Counted from the stretch's first letter, positions 36,184-44,853 are shown. The stretch: DNA of 46,698 nt from Actinophytocola sp. (GCF_009379765.1 NZ_WHTD01000051.1:1-46698), one strand, 5' to 3'. Made by a program: numbers and translations. The notes: generated by a model from the letters alone, not told the origin.

Positions 36184-37437
36184 TCAGGACAGTTCCAAGC
36201 CGCCTCGAGCCAGGGCGAAGGCTTCGGTCTGGGTGGACGGGGTCAGGGTGCCGTCCGGATCGGTCAGCATCACACTCGACACCAGCGTTCGGCCATCCGC
36301 CTTGTGGGCCAGGTAGTTCAGCGTCAGCACGCCCGGCTCCGCGCCGCCTTGGTACCACACCGCCGGGAAGTCGCCGCCCAGGCCGATACCGCCGTCCGAA
36401 ATGGACAAAGCATGGTCCACGGCGGCGCCGTGCCGGGACTGGAGGCCGGCGAACGCTCGGCACATGTCGCTCGGTGCGCCGAACCACTCGATCTCCTCGA
36501 CGTCGCGCGCGGTGGTCCACGGCTCGATACGGTCACGCGGCACGGAGTTCGCCGCCGGCAGCACCGCGTGGCGCAGTGACGGCGGCAACGACAGGTACGG
36601 GCGCGCGAGCGCGGGATAGTGGAAACCCTTGAGTGCGAACAACTCCCGCGTCGTCAGGAACGGGACGTTGCCGTCCGCGCGGTTGCCGGACAGCGACAGC
36701 TGGCGGGACACGTCACGCCGGCCGAGGAAATGGATCAGGTGATCCGTCGCCGTGTTGTCGCTGATCGAGATCATCAGGTTCGCGTACTCACGCAGCGGCA
36801 GCCGCGTCCCCGCGGGCTCCTCCTGCAGCACCCCCGTCGGGAGACTCTTCCACTCGTCCCGGATCGCCAGCTCCTGGTCCCAGCTCGCGCGGCCGTCGGC
36901 GACCGCGCGAGCCAACGCCCCCAGGACGTACAGCTTGAAGGCCGAGCCCAGCGGGCGTGGCACGTCACCGTCGACCGAGTGGATCGGTTCGCATCCGGCG
37001 GAAACATCGAACGTGGCAAAGGAAACCGACGGCGCCAGCGCCCGCAACCGTCCGTCCAGCTCGGACCACGAGCTCGGTGACGGCGCGTACGGGCTGAAGC
37101 GCAACCTCCCCACCAGGCCGTTCGCGTCGACCACCAGCGACACCAGCCATGCCCCCGACACCGCCTCCACCGACGTCGGCGTGGACGACAACACCCGTGG
37201 CGGGGCCAGCGCGCCGAACCCGGCCATAGTCTCGTTGAACTCCGCCGGCCCGCCGATCGCCGACAGGAACTCCGCCGACAGGTGCTCCCGTTGCTCCGCC
37301 TCGGAAATCGGCAACCGGGACGACGCGTCGACCACCCACGCCAGCTGCGCCATGGGTGGCGCCGGCCGCACCACCGCTGGCACGCCCGGCAGGACCAGCG
37401 CCACCACCGACAACCCCAGCAAAATTCGAGATCGCAT
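36184..37437 (-). CDS. Cpe/LpqF-type serine hydrolase (class A beta-lactamase fold)
   Basis: 417 residues from ATG 37437. An N-terminal hydrophobic leader (about residues 5-25) precedes an NTF2-like domain (about 35-130) with LAPPRVLSSTPTSVEAVSGAWLVSLVVDANG. The C-terminal half has S165-x-x-K168 in PLGSAFKLYVLGAL and S226-D227-N228 in MISISDNTATDHLI. This two-domain layout is that of LpqF and of ORF12 of clavulanate clusters. Reaction likely acyl-ester chemistry; true beta-lactamase activity is uncertain. No lipobox Cys. A GTCCGAAATGGACA site lies inside (36394-36407). Confidence 0.87.
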   Translation of the reverse strand: MRSRILLGLSVVALVLPGVPAVVRPAPPMAQLAWVVDASSRLPISEAEQREHLSAEFLSAIGGPAEFNETMAGFGALAPPRVLSSTPTSVEAVSGAWLVSLVVDANGLVGRLRFSPYAPSPSSWSELDGRLRALAPSVSFATFDVSAGCEPIHSVDGDVPRPLGSAFKLYVLGALARAVADGRASWDQELAIRDEWKSLPTGVLQEEPAGTRLPLREYANLMISISDNTATDHLIHFLGRRDVSRQLSLSGNRADGNVPFLTTRELFALKGFHYPALARPYLSLPPSLRHAVLPAANSVPRDRIEPWTTARDVEEIEWFGAPSDMCRAFAGLQSRHGAAVDHALSISDGGIGLGGDFPAVWYQGGAEPGVLTLNYLAHKADGRTLVSSVMLTDPDGTLTPSTQTEAFALARGGLELS

Positions 37438-37474
37438 CGCTCACCCTCCGATGTAGACGGACGAAGGCGAGGGG

Positions 37475-38191
37475 TCAGGCCGGCAGCAGATACAGCCCGC
37501 CGACCGTGCCGTCGGCGTTGAAGGCGACCCGCCCGAGCACCTCGCCGGCCTCGCAGAACAGCGGCACACTCACCACCGTGTGCGTGCCGGCCCGCAGCAC
37601 GTACGGGTCGCCCATCCGCTCGTAGCGACCGATGTTCGCCGCCATTTGCGTCCACACCGACGCGAGCTTGTCCTCGGTGATCTCCGCGAGCATCGGCCCG
37701 TCGAAGTCCCTGCGCACCGCCGCCCACCGGCCGACCACCAGCTCGGCCAGCAACGCGACCGCGTGGTCGGCCGCGCCCGGCAGCGCGTCCCGGGTCATCT
37801 CCGCTCCCGTCCGTGGGTCGACCGGGCGCCCGAACCGCTGGAACGCCGCCTGCCGGGAGGTCCCGAGAACGTCCCCGATCTCCTGCCAGGTGTGGCCGGC
37901 GTCGCGGGCCCGCTCGACCGCCTGCCGCAGCGCATCCTCGGCACTGCGCGCCTGCTCGCGGGCCCGCGGCACCTTCTCCAGCGGCCTCGAACCACCGCCG
38001 CTCCCCTCGTCGTCAAGGTAACCTTTACGAGTCGAAAGCGTCGAGCCCACCTTGACGGACGATGCGCGGGAACGTCGCGCCGCACTGCGGCAGGTCGCGT
38101 CGCAGTACTGTCGCTGGCGACCTTTTCCGTGCTGTGCTGGCAGCGAGCGACCGCAGGCCAGGCAGGTGGTTGGGCGGGGGACGTTGGCCAT
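37475..38191 (-). CDS. Zinc-ribbon and helix-turn-helix protein with DUF3887-like C-terminus
   Basis: 238 residues from ATG 38191 with AGGTG upstream. The N-terminus holds two CxxC-type pairs, CLACGRSLP and YCDATC, a zinc ribbon of the kind used for nucleic-acid or protein contact. A basic linker follows. The middle carries AVERARDAGHTWQEIGDVLGTSRQAAFQRFGRP, a helix-turn-helix. The C-terminal roughly 100 residues (VALLAELVVGRWAAVRRDFDGPMLAEITEDKLASVWTQM...FNADGTVGGLYLLP) resemble DUF3887, a fold also fused to peptidases and found in growth-stress proteins. A DNA-binding regulator of unknown signal is likely. A 7-bp-arm palindrome sits upstream. Confidence 0.78.
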   Translation of the reverse strand: MANVPRPTTCLACGRSLPAQHGKGRQRQYCDATCRSAARRSRASSVKVGSTLSTRKGYLDDEGSGGGSRPLEKVPRAREQARSAEDALRQAVERARDAGHTWQEIGDVLGTSRQAAFQRFGRPVDPRTGAEMTRDALPGAADHAVALLAELVVGRWAAVRRDFDGPMLAEITEDKLASVWTQMAANIGRYERMGDPYVLRAGTHTVVSVPLFCEAGEVLGRVAFNADGTVGGLYLLPA

Positions 38192-38221
38192 GGTCACCTG
38201 CTTTCGTGCCGCGAACTATCC

Positions 38222-38242
38222 GCACGTTATCATAAAACGTGC
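38222..38242. promoter_or_regulatory. Operator-like palindrome in a divergent promoter
   Basis: GCACGTT (38222-38228) and AACGTGC (38236-38242) flank an AT-rich 7-bp centre. It lies about 31 bp upstream of the zinc-ribbon HTH gene and next to the iron-box-like sequence of the opposite gene. Read on the minus strand it contains TATGAT, a fair -10. Confidence 0.5.
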
Positions 38243-38248
38243 CGGGCC

Positions 38249-38267
38249 TGAGGTTAGGGCTACCTAA
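38249..38267 (+). promoter_or_regulatory. Iron-box-like (IdeR/DmdR) site
   Basis: TGAGGTTAGGGCTACCTAA matches the IdeR/DmdR consensus TTAGGTTAGGCTAACCTAA at 15 of 19 positions by my count, with TTAGG...CCTAA arms. It is 28 bp before the GTG of the DUF3159 gene, in position to block transcription when iron is plentiful. Confidence 0.45.
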
Positions 38268-38295
38268 GCCAGGACGCATGAGGCAGGCTTGCACC

Positions 38296-38946
38296 GTGAC
38301 CGAGCAGGCGACCGAGAACCAGCTATCGCTGCGCGAGCTGCTCGGCGGCCGGAGCGGCGCGATCGACGCCAGCATCCCGCCGGCCGTCTTCGTGCTCGGC
38401 TGGCTCGTCAGCGGTCGCTCGATCGGCTGGGGCGCGCTCGCCGCGGTCGCGGCCGGTGCCGTGGTCGGCGTGATTCGCCTGGTCAGGGGCGGTCGGGTGA
38501 CGGCCGTGCTGGCCGGCGTGGCCGCGGTCGCCGGCGCCGCCCTCGTCGCCCTCTACACCGGCCGCGCGCAGGACTTCTTCCTCATCCAGCTGCTGTCCAA
38601 TGTGGCCAGTGCGCTCGCCTGGGCGGTCAGCGTCCTGATCCGCTGGCCGCTGCTCGGCGTCGTCGTCGGCGTGCTGCTCGGGCAGAAGACCCGCTGGCGC
38701 CGCGATCCCGACCTCGTCCGTGCGTACGGCCGGGCCAGCTGGGTCTGGGTGTTCGCCCAGTACACCGTCCGCGTGCTCGTGTTCGGCATCCTCTGGTGGT
38801 CCGGCTGGGTGGTCGCGCTCGGCGTGGCGCGGGTCGTGCTCAGCTGGCCGCTCGTCGCGGCCACCGTCGCGGCGAGCGCGGTCGTCCTGCGCCGCTCGCT
38901 GCCGTCCGACCATCCGGGCCTGCGGCACCCTAGGATGCCGGCGTGA
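38296..38946 (+). CDS. DUF3159 integral membrane protein
   Basis: 216 residues from GTG 38296, with AGGCAGG upstream; an ATG at 38278 is possible and adds 6 residues. It starts TEQATENQLSLRELLGGRSGAIDASIPPAVFVLGWLVSG, a DUF3159 signature. Six to seven hydrophobic segments follow. Between them lies LIRWPLLGVVVGVLLGQKTRWRRDPDLVRAYGRASWVWV, the family's hallmark block. Function unknown. The stop overlaps the phosphatase start. TGTCCAATGTGGCCA lies inside (38594-38608). Confidence 0.88.
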   Translation: MTEQATENQLSLRELLGGRSGAIDASIPPAVFVLGWLVSGRSIGWGALAAVAAGAVVGVIRLVRGGRVTAVLAGVAAVAGAALVALYTGRAQDFFLIQLLSNVASALAWAVSVLIRWPLLGVVVGVLLGQKTRWRRDPDLVRAYGRASWVWVFAQYTVRVLVFGILWWSGWVVALGVARVVLSWPLVAATVAASAVVLRRSLPSDHPGLRHPRMPA

Positions 38947-39659
38947 ACGGCTTACGCGGCGCGGCCGGCAGCGAGGTCGGCCGCAAGTACCGGGCGAACT
39001 TCGACGTCGCGCACCTGGACCTCGAGCCGCTCCTGGCCGTCGTCGCCGACGGCATGGGCGACAGCGAGGGCAGCGCACTCGCCGGGCGCGCCACCGTGGA
39101 CATCTTCGTCGAGCGGATCCGGGCAGCCCGGGGCGACGTCGGGCCCAAGACGATCCGGGACGCGGTCGAGGCCGCGCAGGACCGGGTCATCGACATCGGC
39201 CGCGGCGACATCGGCCTGGCCGGCTGCACGCTCACCGCGCTCCTCGCCGGCGCCGACGGCATGTGGGTCACCCAGCTCGGTGACTCGCGGGTCTACCGGT
39301 TCCGTGACGACCTGCTCGAGCTGCTCACCGTCGATCACACGATGGCCTGGCTCGGCGTCGCGCACGGCCTCTACTCGCTCGACTCACCGCAGGCCGCGGC
39401 CGCCCGCTACCACCTGACCCGCTACGTCGGCCACGCCATGCGCCCCGAGCCGGACGTGCTCAGCATCGTCCCGGCACCCGGCGACATCTACCTGCTCTGC
39501 AGCGACGGCATCGCCGAGCAGGTGCCCTACCCGCGGCTCCGCGAGATCCTGCGGCTGCACATCGAGCCCGCCGCCATGGTCGAGCGCCTGCTCGCGGCCG
39601 CGGACGTGGCAGGCGGCGAGGACAACGCCACCGCCGTCGTCGTCACCGTTCCGTTCTAG
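38943..39659 (+). CDS. PP2C-type serine/threonine protein phosphatase
   Basis: 238 residues from GTG 38943, overlapping the DUF3159 stop. PP2C metal motifs: LAVVADGMGDSEGSALAGR, TALLAGADGMWVTQLGDSRVYRF, VDHTM, YLLCSDGIAEQV and GGEDNATAVVVTVPF. Mn- or Mg-dependent removal of phosphate from Ser/Thr in the cytoplasm, probably opposing Ser/Thr kinases. No kinase gene is in the window. No membrane segment. Its end overlaps the BadF-like gene by 17 bp in convergent orientation, within an 18-bp tandem duplication. Confidence 0.93.
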   Translation: MNGLRGAAGSEVGRKYRANFDVAHLDLEPLLAVVADGMGDSEGSALAGRATVDIFVERIRAARGDVGPKTIRDAVEAAQDRVIDIGRGDIGLAGCTLTALLAGADGMWVTQLGDSRVYRFRDDLLELLTVDHTMAWLGVAHGLYSLDSPQAAAARYHLTRYVGHAMRPEPDVLSIVPAPGDIYLLCSDGIAEQVPYPRLREILRLHIEPAAMVERLLAAADVAGGEDNATAVVVTVPF

Positions 39660-40617
39660 GCCTCGGTTCCGTTCTAGGCCTCGGCGCGTCCGGGCGGACC
39701 TCGAGTGCCGCCAGCCACGCGGCGCCAATGGCCCCGTCCGGTGCGAACAGCACCGGCACCGGTGTGCACTCGGCGAGCGCCGCGCGCAGTGCCGTGCCGA
39801 CCGGGCTCGCGGGCCCGATCACACTGCCCGCGAGCACGATCGGCGTGCGCTCGTCGGCCGGCCGAGCGGCCATCGCCAGTTCCGCGAGCAGCTCCGCGGC
39901 CTCGGCGACGATGCCCGCCGCGACCGGGTCGGTCGCCAGATAGGTACTGACCATCGAGGCGAACCGGGCCAGGCGGATGGGCGGCTCCGCGTTCGCCGCC
40001 ATGATCAGCCGGTTGGCCACCTTCGGCTCGTTCACCGAGGTGAGGCCCGGCAGTGCCTCGAACAACACCGCCTCCGCGAGGGGCGACGGCGTCTTTCCGG
40101 TCTGCAGCTGGCGCAGCGTCCGCCGCACCGCCTCGCGGCCCATCCAGTACGCCGAGCCCTCGTCGCCGAGCATCCAGCCGAGGCCGCCGACCCGCGAGAT
40201 CATCTTGTGGCCGGCGATCCGGGCCGCGATCGAGCCGGTGCCGCCGATCACCACCACGCCGTCCGGCTCGGCGGTGGCCGACGCGAACGCGACCTCCGCG
40301 TCGCTCACGATGCCGATCGGGCAGGTCACCCCGATGTGCCGCAGCGCGGCGGTGAACGTCTCGACGACCTCCGGGTCGGTGAACTTGCTCACCCCCGCCA
40401 TGCCCAGCACGCAGGCGCGCACCTTGCCGGCGCCGCCAGGGGCCAGCGCGTCGCGCACCGCCTCGGCGACCCGCTTCCCGGCCAGCTCCGGCGGGTGCGA
40501 GTTGGGGTTGCCGCCGCCCGCGGTCCCCCGCCCGATCACCGTCCCGTCCAGCTCGACGGCGAGCGCACGGGTCGAGGTGGCCCCCGCGTCGACGCCGACC
40601 ACGCGGCCTACGGTCAC
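39643..40617 (-). CDS. BadF/BadG/BcrA-type ATPase, probable N-acetylglucosamine kinase
   Basis: 324 residues from GTG 40617, which overlaps the stop of the HxlR gene (GTGA). ASKHA ATPase motifs: VVGVDAGATSTRALAVE (phosphate 1), VRACVLGMAGVSKF, IGIVSDAEVAF, VVVIGGTGSIAARI (phosphate 2) and ISRVGGLGWMLGDEGSAYWMGREAV. The GDEGSAYW block is typical of N-acetylglucosamine kinases. The nearby SIS isomerase and DasR strengthen this. It would phosphorylate GlcNAc or glucosamine in the cytosol. The C-terminus PRPRTEPRPRTER comes from the 18-bp duplication and is probably unimportant. Confidence 0.87.
   Translation of the reverse strand: MTVGRVVGVDAGATSTRALAVELDGTVIGRGTAGGGNPNSHPPELAGKRVAEAVRDALAPGGAGKVRACVLGMAGVSKFTDPEVVETFTAALRHIGVTCPIGIVSDAEVAFASATAEPDGVVVIGGTGSIAARIAGHKMISRVGGLGWMLGDEGSAYWMGREAVRRTLRQLQTGKTPSPLAEAVLFEALPGLTSVNEPKVANRLIMAANAEPPIRLARFASMVSTYLATDPVAAGIVAEAAELLAELAMAARPADERTPIVLAGSVIGPASPVGTALRAALAECTPVPVLFAPDGAIGAAWLAALEVRPDAPRPRTEPRPRTER
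39648..39683. repeat. 18-bp tandem duplication across a convergent gene end
   Basis: GTTCCGTTCTAGGCCTCG occurs at 39648-39665 and 39666-39683 exactly. It repeats the PP2C stop codon TAG and adds a six-residue repeat (PRPRTE twice) to the C-terminus of the opposite kinase. It is in-frame for that kinase. Confidence 0.85.
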
Positions 40618-41084
40618 GTCATCTCCTCCACTGTGGACACCCCCGGCCCCGGCTCGAACGTCACCCGCTCGGAGTCGAGCGTGCCGCCGCAGTGCGGGCA
40701 GCGGACGTCGGCCGTGGTGTGCCGGCCGCAGTCGAGGTGGCGCAGCAGCGCGGGCGGCCCGGCGCCGCCGTCGAGCCAGGTGTCACCCCAGCGGATGATC
40801 GCGACGAGCGCGGGGAAGAAGTCGCGGCCCATGTCGGTGAGCGGGTACTCGTAGCGGGCCGGACGGTCCTGGTAGCGGACCCGGTCGAGCAGGCCGGCGC
40901 CGGTGAGGCGGTCCAGCCGCTCGGTGAGCGTGTTGCGGGCGATGCCGAGCGAGGCCTGGAACCGGTCGAACCGGCGCACCCCGTGGAACGCCTCGCGGAG
41001 CACGAGCAGCGTCCACTGGTCGCCCAGCAGGTCCATGGTTCTCGCGACGGAACACGGCCAGCGGGCGAACGACGTCCTTCGCAC
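40614..41084 (-). CDS. HxlR-family transcriptional regulator
   Basis: 156 residues from GTG 41084. Family start VRRTSFARWPCSVARTMDLLGDQWTLLVLREAFHGVRRFDRFQASLGIARNTLTERLDRL, then CGRHTTADVRCPHCGGTLD, a C-terminal zinc-ribbon-like pair. A GTG at 41150 would overlap the SIS stop, but the extra codons (TTT, GCA, TTA) are unlike this genome, and a TACACT box lies inside that stretch. The start 7 nt after TACACT suggests leaderless translation. It lies within the amino-sugar genes; its signal is unknown. TCCACTGTGGACA (40627-40639) lies near its end. Confidence 0.9.
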   Translation of the reverse strand: MRRTSFARWPCSVARTMDLLGDQWTLLVLREAFHGVRRFDRFQASLGIARNTLTERLDRLTGAGLLDRVRYQDRPARYEYPLTDMGRDFFPALVAIIRWGDTWLDGGAGPPALLRHLDCGRHTTADVRCPHCGGTLDSERVTFEPGPGVSTVEEMT

Positions 41085-41091
41085 CCCGGAC

Positions 41092-41120
41092 AGTGTAGGG
41101 AAACTCACCCGTTCCGGTAA
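41092..41120 (-). promoter_or_regulatory. Probable promoter of the HxlR gene
   Basis: On the minus strand TTACCG (41120-41115), a 17-bp spacer and TACACT (41097-41092) are followed by 7 nt and GTG 41084. It argues for a separate, leaderless transcript within the operon. Confidence 0.45.
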
Positions 41121-41146
41121 TGCGCCAAACGCGTCGAATGTGATCG

Positions 41147-42183
41147 TCACCGAGTTCGGGTGACCTTCGACAGGCCGCGCGGCTGGTCCGGGTCACCGCC
41201 GCGGGCCAGGGACAGCTCGAGTGCGAGCCGCTGCAGCGGCAGGATCTCGAGGATCGGCGCGACCTCCTCGGCCGTCGCCGGCACGTCGATGCGCCGGTCG
41301 GCCGGACGTCGACGGCCGCCGAGCCGACCGCCAGCACGTCGGCGCCCCGGTCGCGGACCGCGGCCACGACGTCGCGCATGGCCTCGCCGCCGCGGCCCTT
41401 GCTGGTCACGGCGACCACCCCGGTGCGCGCGTCGATCGCGGCGACCGGGCCGTGCAGCAGGTCGGCGCCGCTGTAGGCGCGAGCGCCGAGGTAGCTGGTC
41501 TCGGCGAGCTTGAGCGCCGCCTCGGCCGCGGTGGCCGACGAGTAGCCGCGGCCGGTGGTCACGACGCGTTCCACATTCCGGTAGCGCTCCATGGCCGCGG
41601 TGACCGCGTCGGCGGAGCCGGTGAGCGTCCGCTCGGCCAGCTCGCCGAGGTTCGCCACCGCCTCGCCGTGCCCGCCGCGCGCGGCGTCGACCAGCAGGTA
41701 CAACGTCAGCAGCGTGGCGGTGTAGGTCTTGGTGGCGGCGACGGCGAGCTCCGCACCGGCGCCGATGCGCACCGAGTGCTCGGCGGCCTCGGCCAGCGCC
41801 GAGCCGGGCGTGTTCGTCACCGCGACGGTCAAAGCGCCGCGGCCGCGGGCGGCCGTGGTCGCCTCCACCAGATCGGGTGAACCTCCGCTCTGGCTGACCG
41901 TCACGTACAGCACGCCGTTCAGGTCCGGCTCGGCGCCGTAGAGCGTGGTCGTCGACGGCGAGACAAGACCAGCCGGAAGTTGGAGGAGTACCTCGATCAG
42001 GTACTTCGCGTACAGCGCGGCGTGGTCACTCGACCCGCGGGCGGCGAGCAGCGCGAACCTGGGCTGGTGGGCGGCGAGCCGCGACGCGACCCCGGCGAGC
42101 TCGGTCCGCCGGGCGACGACGGAGTCGAACACCGACGGCTGCTCGGCAATCTCCGCGGCCATCCGTGCGCCTGCTCCGGTCAT
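41147..42183 (-). pseudogene. SIS-domain sugar isomerase (AgaS/GlmS-like), apparent 1-nt frameshift
   Basis: From ATG 42183 (AGGAGG upstream) the frame reads RFALLAARGSSDHAALYAKYLIE, SQSGGSPDLVEATTAARGRGALTVAVTNTP, ELAVAATKTYTATLL, VTTGRGYSSATAAEAALKLAETSYLGARAYSGADLLHGPVAAI and DVLAVGSAAVDVRPTG. After about 41297 it degrades to Arg-rich sequence. One base shift gives IDVPATAEEVAPILEILPLQRLALELSLARGGDPDQPRGLSKVTRT and a stop at 41147. With one base restored the product has 345 residues, the family length. It may be a real mutation or a sequencing error. It likely deaminates/isomerises glucosamine-6-phosphate with the neighbouring kinase. Confidence 0.8.
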
Positions 42184-42224
42184 TCGGGTCCTCCTGCCAA
42201 CTGCTGCGGTCGACTCAGCCGAGT

Positions 42225-42236
42225 AGGTCTAGACCA
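42225..42236. promoter_or_regulatory. dre-like DasR operator
   Basis: AGGTCTAGACCA (42225-42236) contains the perfect 10-bp palindrome GGTCTAGACC, matching the Streptomyces DasR responsive element (ACTGGTCTAGACCAGT-like) at its core. It sits 42 bp upstream of the SIS gene start, between that operon and dasR, so DasR can repress the amino-sugar genes and perhaps itself. Confidence 0.75.
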
Positions 42237-42365
42237 ATCATGGTATCGCTGTAGGGTGGTCCGACGCGAGGGGAGTAACGGATTTCCCAAATCCGGCGCG
42301 TGTGATCGCGCTGCCGGCACCTGGGAAGGCATCCTGTAGCAGGGAAGTCGTCGTCTGGAGGAGCC

Positions 42366-43121
42366 ATGCTGGAAACGTCGGCCGCGCAAGAGCCCGACAC
42401 CGCTGGTCGTGCGCTGCGCGAGCCCAAGTACTGGGGGCTCAAGCGGCACCTGCTCGAGCTGCTCAGCTCGTTGCCACCGGGCTCGCCGATCCCCACCGAG
42501 CGCTCCCTCGCGGCCGAGTTCGACGTGTCCCGCACGACCGTCCGCCAGGCTCTTGCCGACCTGACAGTAGAAGGCCGGTTACTGCGTGTGCAGGGCAAGG
42601 GCACGTTTGCGGCGGAACCCAAGGTGGCACAACGGCTCCAACTGTCGTCGTACACAGAGGACATGCGGGCGCAGGGCCGCGAGCCGTCCTCCCGGCTGCT
42701 CGACATCGCCGAGATCCCGGCCGAGGGCGAGCTCTCCGCGCTCCTCGGTGTCCGCGCCGGGGCCAAGATCCTTCGGATGCAACGGCTCCGGCTGGCCGAC
42801 GGCGAGCCGATGGCGATCGAGACCTCGCACCTGCCGCTCGGGCGGTTCCGGGGCCTGCGCAAGTACGTCTCCGCGGGCGGCTCGCTCTACCAGGTGCTGC
42901 GTGAGCGCTACGACGTCGAGATGGGACACGCGGAGGAGACGATCGAGACCGCGCTGGCCGGCCCGCACGAGGCCGAGCTGCTCGGCGCCGATGTGGGGAT
43001 GCCGATGCTGCTGCTGTCGCGGCACTCCTACGACATGACGGAGAAGCCGGTGGAGTGGGTGCGCTCGGTGTACCGGGGTGACCGGTACAAGTTCGTGGCG
43101 GAGCTGAACCGGCCGTCATGA
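42366..43121 (+). CDS. dasR: GntR-family (HutC subfamily) amino-sugar regulator, DasR-like
   Basis: 251 residues from ATG 42366 after GGAGGAG. Winged helix: [39 protein letters not shown]. Ligand domain (UTRA): [87 protein letters not shown] and [21 protein letters not shown]. The last blocks match Streptomyces DasR closely. It binds glucosamine/GlcNAc phosphates and lets dre operators go. A dre-like site lies 130 bp upstream. The stop overlaps the MFS gene (ATGA). Confidence 0.93.
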   Translation: MLETSAAQEPDTAGRALREPKYWGLKRHLLELLSSLPPGSPIPTERSLAAEFDVSRTTVRQALADLTVEGRLLRVQGKGTFAAEPKVAQRLQLSSYTEDMRAQGREPSSRLLDIAEIPAEGELSALLGVRAGAKILRMQRLRLADGEPMAIETSHLPLGRFRGLRKYVSAGGSLYQVLRERYDVEMGHAEETIETALAGPHEAELLGADVGMPMLLLSRHSYDMTEKPVEWVRSVYRGDRYKFVAELNRPS

Positions 43122-44731
43122 CCTCGTCGCTCATCCAGGGCGAGGTCCGCTGGGGCAGCCCGGCGGCGCGCGGGGTGCTCGCCGCGACGATCCTCGGGTC
43201 GGGGATGGCGTTCCTGGACGGCACGGTGGTCAACATCGCGTTGCCCCGGATCGGCGAGGAGTTCGACGCGTCGTTGTCGGGTCTGCAGTGGATCCTCGAC
43301 GGGTACCTGCTGTCGCTCGCGGCGCTGATCCTCATCGCCGGCTCGCTGGGCGACCGGTACGGGCGGCGGCGGATCTTCCTGCTCGGCGTCGCGTGGTTCG
43401 GCGTGTCGTCGGTGCTGTGCGGGCTGGCGGTGTCGACGGAGATGCTGGTCGTGTCGCGGGTGCTCCAGGGCATCGGCGGCGCGCTGCTCACGCCTGGCTC
43501 GCTCGCGATCATCCAGTCGTCGTTCGTGCGGGCCGACCGGGCGCGGGCGATCGGCGCGTGGTCGGGCCTCGGCGGCATCGCCGGCGCCATCGGGCCGCTG
43601 GTCGGCGGCGCGTTGGTGCAGCTGTGGTCGTGGCGGCTGGCGTTCCTGGTGAACGTGCCGATCGCGCTGCTGTGCGTGTGGTTCACCAGGCGGTTCGTGC
43701 CGGAGTCGTGCGACCGGACGATGGGTGGGCATCCGGACATCTGGGGTTCGGTGCTGGGTGCGCTGGGCCTGGCGGGGGTGACGGCGGCGCTGGTCGAGGG
43801 TCCGGGGCGGGGGTTCGCGGACCCGCTCGTGCTGGGGTCGGTGGTGGTCGGGGTCGTCGGGCTGGCGTCGTTCGTGGTGCTGCAGCGGCGGCAGCGCGAT
43901 CCGCTGGTGCCGCCGGACCTGTTCGTTAACCGGACGTTCGTGGTGTCGAACGCGCTGACGTTCGTGGTGTACGCGGCGCTCAGCGGCGTGATGATGCTGT
44001 TCGTGCTGCAGCTGCAGACCTCGCTCGGCTACTCGCCGACCGCGGCCGGGCTCGCGGGGCTGCCGATCTCGGTGCTGATGCTGCTGCTGTCGGCGCGGTC
44101 GGGAAAGGCGGCGCAGCGGTTCGGACCGCGCTGGTTCCTGGTGATCGGCCCGATGATCATCGCCGTCGCGATGATCATGTACACCGGGATGACGCCCGGC
44201 GCGTCGTACCTGCTGGTGGTGCTGCCGGCGACGGTCGTGTTCGGGCTCGGCCTGGTGACCGTGGTCGCCCCGGTGACGGCGACCGTGCTGGCCGCCGCGG
44301 CCGACCGGCACGCCGGGGTGGCGTCCGGGGTGAACAACGCGATCGCCCGCACGGGTGGGCTGCTGGCGGTGGCGGTGCTGCCGGCCGCGGCGGGTCTCAG
44401 CGGTGCGGCGTACGCGGACCCGGTGGCGCTGACCGCCGGCTGGCAGATGGCGATGTGGCTGTGCGCCGGCCTGTGCGTGGTGGGTGGCCTGCTGGCCCTG
44501 GGCGTGCGGAACGACGTGCTGGAGTCGGCCGTGCCCGAGCCCCGCGCGGCGGAGCCCGCCGCCGCGGAGCAGCCGTCGCCCGCCGAACCCGAGCCGGCCG
44601 TGGCGGCGGCTCCCGAGGCCCCTCGCCCGGGTGACTGCATGAGCTGCGGCATCCTCACCCCACCGACCCATATCGTCCCGGCCCGCAACATCCCGGTGGC
44701 CTCACCGCGGCCGGGCGACACAGCGGCCTGA
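43118..44731 (+). CDS. MFS transporter, DHA2 (EmrB/QacA) family
   Basis: 537 residues from ATG 43118, translationally coupled to dasR. Fourteen hydrophobic segments are seen. Motif A is [16 protein letters not shown], motif C is [15 protein letters not shown], and [16 protein letters not shown] follows. DHA2 exporters expel drugs or metabolites with protons across the plasma membrane. The C-terminal tail (about residues 470-537) is Ala/Pro/Glu-rich and ends in [12 protein letters not shown]...PGDTAA, with a CxxC pair that is not part of the transport core. Coupling to dasR is unusual; the substrate is unknown. Confidence 0.92.
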   Translation: MTSSLIQGEVRWGSPAARGVLAATILGSGMAFLDGTVVNIALPRIGEEFDASLSGLQWILDGYLLSLAALILIAGSLGDRYGRRRIFLLGVAWFGVSSVLCGLAVSTEMLVVSRVLQGIGGALLTPGSLAIIQSSFVRADRARAIGAWSGLGGIAGAIGPLVGGALVQLWSWRLAFLVNVPIALLCVWFTRRFVPESCDRTMGGHPDIWGSVLGALGLAGVTAALVEGPGRGFADPLVLGSVVVGVVGLASFVVLQRRQRDPLVPPDLFVNRTFVVSNALTFVVYAALSGVMMLFVLQLQTSLGYSPTAAGLAGLPISVLMLLLSARSGKAAQRFGPRWFLVIGPMIIAVAMIMYTGMTPGASYLLVVLPATVVFGLGLVTVVAPVTATVLAAAADRHAGVASGVNNAIARTGGLLAVAVLPAAAGLSGAAYADPVALTAGWQMAMWLCAGLCVVGGLLALGVRNDVLESAVPEPRAAEPAAAEQPSPAEPEPAVAAAPEAPRPGDCMSCGILTPPTHIVPARNIPVASPRPGDTAA

Positions 44732-44778
44732 CCCTCCATTCGCGCCGCGAAGTTGCCCACAGCCCGCCGCACACCCCT

Positions 44779-44805
44779 TTGACCAGCACGTATAACCCGT
44801 AGACT
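44779..44805 (+). promoter_or_regulatory. Possible promoter of the recombinase gene
   Basis: TTGACC (44779-44784) and TAGACT (44800-44805) with a 15-bp spacer, or TTTGAC with 16 bp, stand 48 bp before the ATG at 44854. AT-richer than its surroundings. Confidence 0.35.
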
Positions 44806-44853
44806 GGCGCTGAGGGTGCCCAGGAAGCGGTCTTTTGGTTGCACACTGACTCA

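Noticed and set aside
41084..41150. Longer HxlR start at GTG 41150 overlapping the SIS stop
   Set aside because: The extra codons include TTA, TTT and GCA, atypical here, and cover a good -10 box. The family normally starts near RRTSFARWPC.
29452..44731. Secondary-metabolite gene cluster around the SARP regulator and DHA2 exporter
   Set aside because: No PKS, NRPS, terpene or RiPP core enzyme lies nearby; the FAAL-like protein is degenerate and 20 kb away.
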